Positions 1 to 4,594 of a DNA stretch of 5,452 nucleotides are shown here, in pieces. The position numbers and the translations under genes are program-made. Each line of letters starts with the position of its first letter. Within the stretch, counting starts at the first letter, position 1. The notes beneath the pieces are model-generated. The model was not told the origin of the DNA. It did not search any database and saw only the letters and a list, made by a program, of their open reading frames with translations. Source of the stretch: an uncultured Oscillochloris sp. (GTDB lineage: Bacteria > Chloroflexota > Chloroflexia > Chloroflexales > Chloroflexaceae); contig CAIRFY010000083.1 in NCBI GenBank assembly GCA_903877945.1, positions 1 through 5,452 on the forward strand, given 5' to 3'.

Positions 1-176
1 GCCCCATCGCCTCCTCGCCTCCTCGCCCCATCGCCCCATCGCCCCATCGCCTCGTCGCCCCATCGCCTCCTCGCCTCCTCGCCTCCTCGCCTCCTCGCCT
101 CCTCGCCTCCTCGCCTCCTCGCCCCATCGCCTCCTCGCCCCATCGCCTCCTCGCCTCCTCGCCTCCTCGCTTCACT
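1..176. repeat. 8-bp tandem repeat array (about 22 units)
   Basis: Twenty-one octamers lie head to tail in perfect register from 1 to 168, followed by one decayed unit (gcttcact, 169-176). Three unit types occur: gccccatc (A, 7 copies), gcctcctc (B, 13 copies) and gcctcgtc (C, once). The order is ABBAAACABBBBBBBABABBB, so the array has a binary texture with a run of seven B units at 65-120. The array reaches the left window edge and probably continues upstream. On the minus strand the units read GGCGAGGA or GGCGATGG and are purine-rich. The array starts 40 bp past the stop codon of the minus-strand gene at 216, with no terminator between, so it may be transcribed as that gene's 3' tail. All frames are open simply because the units contain no stop triplet; I do not regard it as coding. 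Confidence 0.97.
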
Positions 177-215
177 GTAAAGCTAGAATTACCGGATCTG
201 AACCTTGTCCTACAC

Positions 216-1646
216 TCACTCTACCAGACGCAGAAGCATTTTAAGGTAGAAGGGCAGCATCAACTCCATCTCCCATGCTACCTCCATGTGAGGCAGCACC
301 ACACGGTGGTAGGTGAGGGCGTGGTGGAGTGCGGCGAGCGGCTGTGCAAGTTCGAAGGCGCGCTCCAGACGCGCACGCGGCGTATAGGCGACCCAGGGGC
401 TGAGATAGGCGTCGCGCAGGCGCTCGCGTACGTCGTGTATCTTCGGAAAGTGATCCTCAATCTCGATCAGGAAGAGCAGCAGGCTGAAGAAGGGGTGAGA
501 GATCGAGCTATCCGACCAGTCGAGGAATGTGAATCCCTGCGGGCTAACGATAATCTGACCGGCCCAGAAGTCGCCGTGTTCAATGGTGGGCGGCAGGCCA
601 TAGCTGTCAAGCTCCGCGCACATGTGGTGGAGACGCGGCGCGAGGGAGGCGAGGGCGCCGCGCTGTTCGGCGCTGAGGCCAGCGGGGCGTCCGGGGAGGG
701 TGGCGGCCACGTCGGCGAGCAATGGCGTGACCTGGGCGGCGAGTTGGCGGAGCGGGCGCTCGGGCAGGCCAGTCGCCCGCAACGCATCCAGTCGGCGCGT
801 ACTCGCGATCTGCACCTCGGCGAAACTGCGCAGGGCCGCCTCCCACCGTTCGATCTCGGGCTGCTCGTCCAGGCTGTAGCCGACGATGCCGGATGTCAGC
901 ATCCAGCCCCGTGCGTGATCGACGGCCAGGGGTACGGCGACGCGGGCCGGGGCGACGGCGACCAATGCGGTGGTGAGCGCCGGTTCGTGGCCGAACATCG
1001 GCGGCACGGCCTTAAAATATACCTCGCCCCGATCCGTGAGTGTGCGCAGGATTGCCGACCGCTGCCAGGAGCGTAACTGTTCAGGCGGGCCATACTGGGT
1101 GATGCCGAGGCTGTCCAGTTGGCGGGTTATCCATCGGGTGGCCTTAGCGTGCCAGCCAGGTACATACCAGGGCGCACGGATGGCCGGGGCACCCTCGGCG
1201 CGCCAGCCGAACCAGGCACTGATCGCCGCACGCTGACGCGGTAGGGCAAGCGGTAGCCTAGCAATATCCTCGGAACTTACCCAGATCGCCCCTGGCGGCA
1301 ACGGCCAGGTCGGGTCACGCAGGGTCGCCGCGTAGACCTTCGAGAGCAGCTCAGAGTCACGCTCGTAGTCAACCGCCACGCAACGCAGAGTGTCCACCGT
1401 CGCGCCGTAGCGATCAGCCATCGCCCGGCTGACATGATCCACATCCTGCCAGAAGCGGCGCTCAGCGGCGATGAAGCCGGGCAGCCGCCAGCCTCCCTCC
1501 CCAGGCAACAGCACCACCCCATCCGTGGTGGGGTGGCTCAGGATAACGTGATATTCATACGTGAGGGCGGTTTGATCGGGCATGACTCGTGGGAATGCAC
1601 TATGCAGAAGGCGAAGCTGATCGTATTTTACCCCCCTGCCTCTCAA
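216..1646 (-). CDS. Aminoglycoside phosphotransferase-fold protein with degenerate Nudix-like N-terminus
   Basis: The 476-aa product appears to have two parts. Residues 28-145 resemble a Nudix fold: the stretch GGWRLPGF (51-58) matches the usual W-x-LPGG entry, and RAMADRYG (74-81) lies where REUxEExGU should be, but the catalytic glutamates are missing. Residues 190-476 look like the APH/choline-kinase fold (PF01636 type). Visible elements are a candidate ATP-binding lysine K212 in VYFKA, a hinge-like GWMLTSG (247-253), the Brenner motif HGDFWAGQ (357-364) with catalytic D359, and the metal-binding aspartate D376 in FLDWSD. The usual asparagine of HGDxxxxN is glutamine (Q364). The family phosphorylates small-molecule hydroxyls; the substrate here cannot be told. 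The longest frame starts at a TTG (1644-1646) preceded by AGAAGAG at 7-nt spacing. An ATG at 1581-1583 (455 aa) is a serious alternative, because the 21 codons before it have lower GC3, though it lacks a Shine-Dalgarno. The gene is divergent from the membrane-protein gene at 1909. A resistance role should not be assumed. Confidence 0.85.
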   Translation of the reverse strand: MRGRGVKYDQLRLLHSAFPRVMPDQTALTYEYHVILSHPTTDGVVLLPGEGGWRLPGFIAAERRFWQDVDHVSRAMADRYGATVDTLRCVAVDYERDSELLSKVYAATLRDPTWPLPPGAIWVSSEDIARLPLALPRQRAAISAWFGWRAEGAPAIRAPWYVPGWHAKATRWITRQLDSLGITQYGPPEQLRSWQRSAILRTLTDRGEVYFKAVPPMFGHEPALTTALVAVAPARVAVPLAVDHARGWMLTSGIVGYSLDEQPEIERWEAALRSFAEVQIASTRRLDALRATGLPERPLRQLAAQVTPLLADVAATLPGRPAGLSAEQRGALASLAPRLHHMCAELDSYGLPPTIEHGDFWAGQIIVSPQGFTFLDWSDSSISHPFFSLLLFLIEIEDHFPKIHDVRERLRDAYLSPWVAYTPRARLERAFELAQPLAALHHALTYHRVVLPHMEVAWEMELMLPFYLKMLLRLVE

Positions 1647-1705
1647 TTCTCAACTCTTCTGTACAAGTTCGCCGTGGCCGAGCAGGGCGACCTCAATGGT
1701 TACTC

Positions 1706-1728
1706 ATGGTACCATAGCCTGTAACAGG
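1706..1728. promoter_or_regulatory. Two adjacent small palindromes in a divergent intergenic region
   Basis: ATGGTACCAT (1706-1715) is a perfect 10-bp palindrome. Two bases later CCTGTAACAGG (1718-1728) is a perfect 5-1-5 inverted repeat. They lie between the 5' ends of two divergent genes, about 60 bp upstream of the minus-strand TTG and about 180 bp upstream of the plus-strand ATG. The position suits an operator for the minus-strand gene, but no -35/-10 pair could be assigned with confidence. Short palindromes can arise by chance. Confidence 0.3.
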
Positions 1729-1745
1729 GCTGTTGCAAAGTCACC

Positions 1746-1862
1746 CTCCGGCCCTCACCCCCTGCCCCTCTCCCTCCCGGGGAGAGGGGAGATTCCGCAC
1801 CTGGTTGCGTCCGACTCCCCCTCTCCCGATCAGGGAGTGGGGGCTGGGGGGTGAGGGCGGAG
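1746..1862. repeat. Composite inverted repeat (outer stem plus two inner hairpins)
   Basis: Outer arms 1746-1762 and 1846-1862 pair almost completely, with one bulged base (CTCCG-GCCCTCACCCC against GGGGTGAGGGC-GGAG). Inside are two further hairpins. The first is a perfect 9-bp stem CCCCTCTCC (1765-1773) with GGAGAGGGG (1781-1789). The second pairs 1817-1827 with 1833-1843, ten pairs around one T-T mismatch and the loop GATCA. The whole can fold as a three-way junction in RNA or extrude as a cruciform. It has the character of a dispersed REP/MITE-like palindrome: no ORF is inside, and a partial related copy occurs at 5320-5347. It sits 46 bp upstream of the ATG at 1909. Confidence 0.85.
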
Positions 1863-1898
1863 CGGCGGCAGATTCCCTATTTGAAAGGTATTGTCATT

Positions 1899-1903
1899 AG
1901 GAG
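1899..1903 (+). promoter_or_regulatory. Shine-Dalgarno that sets the start at 1909
   Basis: AGGAG lies 5 nt before the ATG at 1909-1911. The reading frame can be extended to a TTG at 1891, but that codon would place this ribosome binding site inside the coding region and has no site of its own. The ATG is therefore the likely start. Confidence 0.85.
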
Positions 1904-1908
1904 TCATC

Positions 1909-2730
1909 ATGTCGTCCTCACCTCTTACCGGCGTCCCGGCAACACCTCCGCCTGAGCGTGGCCTGGGCTACGCCCTGATGGGCGGCCTGGGCGTCACCCT
2001 GGTGACAGTGCTGCTTGGCGCGGCCTACTGGTTCTGGCTCTTCAGCATGCAGCGAGCGGTCAGCCCAGCCGAACTGCTGCCCACTGACACGGAGATCTAT
2101 GTCGCACTCTCGCCCAGCCTGGGTGATCTGCCCGAGGGTTCTCAGGTAGCCAGTCTCCTGCGCGACCAGCTCGGCGTTGACGACTCGCGGCGGGTACTCG
2201 ATGGTGCCATCCACCTGCTCGGCGTAGACTACAACACGAGCCTGCTGACCTGGGTTGGCGGTACGCTGGTGGTCGCGGTGCGCGGCATGGAAGCTCAGGG
2301 GGCAGGCTCGGCGCAGCGGTTGCTGCGCGAGGGCGAGGTCGTTTTCCTGATTGGGTCGCGGAACGATCCGCAAGCTGAGGCGTTCATCGAGAAACATCTG
2401 GCGGTTCGTGCGGTGCGCGGCAACACGATGCGTAGGATATCGGTGGGCCAGGCGACGGTCTATGTGCAGAATGGCGGCGCGCCGAACCCGATCACCGCGT
2501 TCACGCTGTTTGAACACTACATCATCTTCTCGAACCGCCCCGAGGCGATCACCGCAATGATCGGGCGGCTAAGCAGCGGCGGGGATAGCCTGGCGGCGGT
2601 GCCGGGCTTTGTGCAGTTTAGCGCGGGACTGACCCAGCCTGTGCCGGGCGGACTCTATCGCTCCGGTGGTCTCGTGTCGCAGACAGAACTGGTCGCCCTG
2701 CGCGATCTGCTGCTGAACGTGGATCGGTGA
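1909..2730 (+). CDS. Single-pass membrane protein, DUF3352-like (short form)
   Basis: The 273-aa product has a short proline-rich cytoplasmic N-terminus (1-18), one strongly hydrophobic segment (about 21-46, rich in G, L, V and ending YWFWLF), then a roughly 225-residue domain that is probably extracytoplasmic. That domain opens with LLPTDTEIYVALSPSLGDLP (56-75), which resembles the start of DUF3352 proteins of Cyanobacteria and Chloroflexota. It continues with LGVDYNTSLLTWVGGTLVVAV (104-124) and ends shortly after a SLAAVPGFVQFS segment (227-238). As I recall, DUF3352 proteins are often around 500 aa or more, so this looks like about one module; the sequence after the stop shows no continuation in another frame. 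The family's function is unknown, and no catalytic motif is visible. The start is fixed by AGGAG at 1899-1903. No clear terminator follows, so read-through into the 324-bp gap before the CpaE-like gene is possible. Family assignment is from motif memory, not a search. Confidence 0.88.
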   Translation: MSSSPLTGVPATPPPERGLGYALMGGLGVTLVTVLLGAAYWFWLFSMQRAVSPAELLPTDTEIYVALSPSLGDLPEGSQVASLLRDQLGVDDSRRVLDGAIHLLGVDYNTSLLTWVGGTLVVAVRGMEAQGAGSAQRLLREGEVVFLIGSRNDPQAEAFIEKHLAVRAVRGNTMRRISVGQATVYVQNGGAPNPITAFTLFEHYIIFSNRPEAITAMIGRLSSGGDSLAAVPGFVQFSAGLTQPVPGGLYRSGGLVSQTELVALRDLLLNVDR

Positions 2731-2860
2731 AGGCGGATACTGCACATCACCGGAATTAAAAAAAAGTTAATGGTCGTGCGATACAATGGGTACAGATACA
2801 GGTGTTGCGTAAGCACGATTCGCGGACACATCACAGCGTACGACAAGGTTTCAGGTGCCA
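2731..2860. other. Intergenic stretch without a gene
   Basis: This first part of the 324-bp gap holds no convincing gene. It has an A-rich patch (2754-2770) and, at 2846-2854 and 2860-2868, two copies of AGGTTTCAG, the second entering the hairpin element that follows. A TACAAT (2782-2787) resembles a -10 box but lacks a partner -35. No terminator for the upstream membrane-protein gene was found here. Confidence 0.6.
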
Positions 2861-2965
2861 GGTTTCAGCGTGACAGTTTGGCGATGAGGCGAGGATGCGA
2901 CGAGGCGATGCTATCGCATCCTCGCCTCATCGCGTCTCCGCCACACTGTCACGCTGTTCTGAACC
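2861..2965. repeat. Long hairpin element built from octamer repeats
   Basis: A perfect 20-bp inverted repeat pairs 2881-2900 with 2914-2933 across a 13-nt loop (2901-2913). It is extended outward by a second pair of arms: 2866-2880 and 2942-2956 match at 14 of 15 positions, with an 8-nt bulge (2934-2941) on the right. A third short match is GGTTTCAG (2861-2868) with CTGAACC (2959-2965). In 8-nt register from 2880 the left arm reads GGCGATGA, GGCGAGGA, TGCGACGA, GGCGATGC, the same octamer family as the tandem array at 1-176. No ORF or poly-T follows, so it is neither a gene nor a standard terminator. It probably lies in the leader of the CpaE-like gene at 3055. Confidence 0.93.
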
Positions 2966-2987
2966 ATGTCTACGCAACACATCCAGG

Positions 2988-3032
2988 GAGCGGATAAGAG
3001 CGGTATCGTCCGCTCATATCTCTGCCCCGCTC
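2988..3032. promoter_or_regulatory. Four GAGCGG half-sites upstream of the CpaE-like gene
   Basis: GAGCGG occurs at 2988-2993 and 2998-3003, and its complement CCGCTC at 3010-3015 and 3027-3032. The outer left site and first right site form a 7-bp perfect inverted repeat (GAGCGGA 2988-2994, TCCGCTC 3009-3015). The two right sites are embedded in a longer direct repeat, CCGCTCATATC and CCGCTCATAATATC (3010-3020 and 3027-3040). The cluster ends 22 bp before the GTG start. It could be a regulator-binding site or a pair of alternative RNA hairpins near the ribosome binding site; the sequence does not decide. Confidence 0.45.
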
Positions 3033-3054
3033 ATAATATCGAAAGGGAACCACC

Positions 3055-4314
3055 GTGACAATAGATGAGACCCTGCGTGTCGCCGTGGTGACGATGCCCG
3101 ATCAGATCGACCAGGAATGGATCGCTCGGCTTGGCCAAGACCCACGCATCGGCTGGATGGAGCGGGTGGCCATCCTCTCAACCGGCCTAGAGATGGTGAA
3201 GCAGAGTCGTCCCGACGTGGTGATCATTGACCGACCGGCGGTGGAGGCTGAAGAATTTATCCGGCAGATCTTCACGTCGCTCCCGACGACGACCTGTATC
3301 GCCCTCACCTCGCTGACCGACATCAACGTGGTGCGCCGACTCATGATGGCGGGCGCACGCGACGTGCTGGTGCGGCCGGTGCATTACACCGATGTACTCC
3401 AGAGCATGAGCGATGTGATGAAGATCGAGCAAGACCGACGCAGCCGCCATATGGTCAGTAATGACCACCAGAGCTACGGGCGCGGCAAGTTTGTGGTGGT
3501 CATCTCGCCCAAGGGCGGTGCTGGCACGACGGTGGTGTCCACCAATATGGCCGTAGCCCTGCGCCAGATCAGCGCGGGGCGGGTGGCCCTCGCCGACTTT
3601 GCGCTCCAGTTCGGCCATGTGGGCACCATCCTGAACCTCTTCTCGCGCCACACCTTGCAGAACCTGCTGGCTAGGAGCAACGAGATTGATGACACGATTC
3701 TGGCCAGTGTGATACAGCAGCACGGTTCGGGCGTCCACGTGCTGCTGGCCCCCAGTTCGCCCGAGGTGGCCGGCGAGATTACCCGTGAGCAGATCCGTGC
3801 CGTACTCGATGGCCTGCTGTTGCGCTATAGCTATGTGATCGCCGATACCTGGTGCGTCCTCGACGAGGTAACGATGGCTCTGCTTGAGCGGGCTGATGAC
3901 GTATTGGTGGTAACTACTCCCGAAATCCCAGCCTTGAAAAGTGTCAAGTTCTTCCTGGAATATATGGCCCAACACCAACTCACGTGCGGTCGTGTGAGTA
4001 TTGTGCTGAACCGCTTCCCAAGCGTCGATAGTATCTCACTGGAAGATGTGCAGCAGCACCTACGCCATCCGATCAGCGCGAACATCCCGAGCGCCGGGCA
4101 GTTGGTGACCTACAGCATCAACCGTGGGGTGCCCGTGGTCCTCTCACACCCGCAGAGCTGGGTGAGCCAGAGCCTGCGGACGCTGGCGGCCTATGTGGCT
4201 GGTGAGCAGGTGACGCCGATTAGCTTGGAGCCGGAGAAGGGCAGCACCAAGAACAAATCGAAGAGCAACGCGGGCGGTCTGTTCTGGAGCCCGCGCCGTC
4301 AGACATCGCCGTAG
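3055..4314 (+). CDS. CpaE/TadZ-like protein: receiver-like domain plus MinD/ParA-type ATPase
   Basis: The 419-aa protein starts at GTG, with AAAGGGA at 3043-3049 as a likely ribosome binding site. Residues 7-125 form a receiver-like domain: the phospho-acceptor position is D59 (DVVIID) and the switch residues T85/S86 are present, but the N-terminal acidic pair is absent and the conserved KP lysine is arginine (R107-P108), so normal phosphorylation is doubtful. Residues 145-380 are a MinD/ParA-like ATPase with Walker A SPKGGAGTT (151-159), keeping the signature lysine K153 but with T158 replacing the usual P-loop lysine. They also carry a Walker A' region around D181 with LQFG (184-187), a Walker B-like YVIAD ending in D264, and VLNR (317-320). 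This layout is that of CpaE/TadZ, which localise Flp/Tad pilus assembly machinery at the cell pole in well-studied species. Residues 384-419 are a polar, lysine/arginine-rich tail. No tad/cpa partner gene lies in the window. A strong terminator follows, so the gene ends its transcription unit. Confidence 0.92.
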   Translation: MTIDETLRVAVVTMPDQIDQEWIARLGQDPRIGWMERVAILSTGLEMVKQSRPDVVIIDRPAVEAEEFIRQIFTSLPTTTCIALTSLTDINVVRRLMMAGARDVLVRPVHYTDVLQSMSDVMKIEQDRRSRHMVSNDHQSYGRGKFVVVISPKGGAGTTVVSTNMAVALRQISAGRVALADFALQFGHVGTILNLFSRHTLQNLLARSNEIDDTILASVIQQHGSGVHVLLAPSSPEVAGEITREQIRAVLDGLLLRYSYVIADTWCVLDEVTMALLERADDVLVVTTPEIPALKSVKFFLEYMAQHQLTCGRVSIVLNRFPSVDSISLEDVQQHLRHPISANIPSAGQLVTYSINRGVPVVLSHPQSWVSQSLRTLAAYVAGEQVTPISLEPEKGSTKNKSKSNAGGLFWSPRRQTSP

Positions 4315-4373
4315 GGGTAATGTACTGATGTCCAGGTGTGCCCGCCCATGCGGCATTAGGTGAGACGTCCGGT

Positions 4374-4417
4374 GAGGTGTGGGGACAGCGAATCCTTCCC
4401 CACACCTCCTTTTTTTT
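4374..4417 (+). terminator. Rho-independent terminator of the CpaE-like gene
   Basis: A perfect 12-bp stem pairs GAGGTGTGGGGA (4374-4385) with TCCCCACACCTC (4397-4408) around an 11-nt loop. One C and then eight T residues (4410-4417) follow. It starts 59 bp after the stop at 4314. The T-run is on the plus strand only, so termination is directional and insulates the promoter region just downstream. Confidence 0.96.
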
Positions 4418-4439
4418 GTGCAATAGCAAGGTTCCGTAT

Positions 4440-4468
4440 TTGCAAGGAAAAAAGGAATGGTTTATTAT
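4440..4468 (+). promoter_or_regulatory. Sigma-70-like promoter for the DUF4388-like gene
   Basis: TTGCAA (4440-4445) and TATTAT (4463-4468) are separated by exactly 17 bp and match the -35/-10 consensus at 4 of 6 and 5 of 6 positions. The stretch is strikingly AT-rich for this window and lies 22 bp after the terminator T-run. Transcription would start near 4475, giving a leader of about 120 nt before the ATG at 4595. A second -10-like TATACT (4484-4489) has only a poor -35 partner (TTTATT, 4461-4466). Confidence 0.6.
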
Positions 4469-4479
4469 TTGTTAATAAT
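4464..4479. promoter_or_regulatory. AT-only palindrome overlapping the -10 box
   Basis: ATTATT (4464-4469), TGTT (4470-4473) and AATAAT (4474-4479) form a perfect 6-4-6 inverted repeat. It covers the proposed -10 element and the start point, where a repressor would act. An imperfect palindrome follows at 4484-4500 (TATACTC, CCA, GAGGATA; one mismatch). AT-rich inverted repeats occur often by chance in promoters, so operator function is only a possibility. Confidence 0.35.
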
Positions 4480-4580
4480 GAGCTATACTCCCAGAGGATA
4501 TTGGCGAAAATGGATTGGTTACACCCGCGTACTACAATCGGAGGGACATCCTGCTACCCTAATGTACGAGTCAGCACGGC

Positions 4581-4587
4581 AAGGGAG
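4581..4587 (+). promoter_or_regulatory. Shine-Dalgarno that sets the start at 4595
   Basis: AAGGGAG is followed after 7 nt (tacgtct) by the ATG at 4595-4597. The frame stays open upstream to ATG codons at 4457 and 4478, but 4478 has no ribosome binding site, the only purine tract near 4457 abuts the codon, and the extra residues do not look like the family. The 4595 start also makes the protein begin where DUF4388-type proteins normally begin. Confidence 0.85.
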
Positions 4588-4594
4588 TACGTCT

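Noticed and set aside
1..176. CRISPR array
   Set aside because: The units are 8 bp and contiguous, with no unique spacers.
1..180. An open frame running from the window edge through the octamer array to TAA at 178-180
   Set aside because: The octamer contains no stop triplet, so every frame is open. The product would be a monotonous Ala/Ser/Pro/Arg/Leu string, with no start in view and no support for translation.
288..1076. A 262-codon plus-strand open frame opposite the kinase-like gene
   Set aside because: It lies wholly antisense to a gene with recognisable motifs, and its translation is low-complexity and Arg/Gly/Glu-rich with no domain. High GC keeps the opposite frame open.
2782..2787. 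TACAAT as a -10 box for the CpaE-like gene
   Set aside because: The hexamer 17 bp upstream is an A-run, no extended -10 TG is present, and it would give a leader of about 260 nt.
2770..2997. A 75-codon open frame in the gap before the CpaE-like gene
   Set aside because: It reads straight through the long hairpin and has no ribosome binding site; its composition is not protein-like.
3187..3978. A 263-codon minus-strand open frame inside the CpaE-like gene
   Set aside because: Antisense shadow of a gene with clear Walker motifs; the translation is His-rich and domain-free.
4457..4594. An N-terminal extension of the DUF4388-like protein from ATG 4457 or 4478
   Set aside because: Neither ATG has a properly spaced ribosome binding site, while ATG 4595 has AAGGGAG at 7 nt and gives the expected family N-terminus. 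ATG 4457 also lies upstream of the predicted transcription start.
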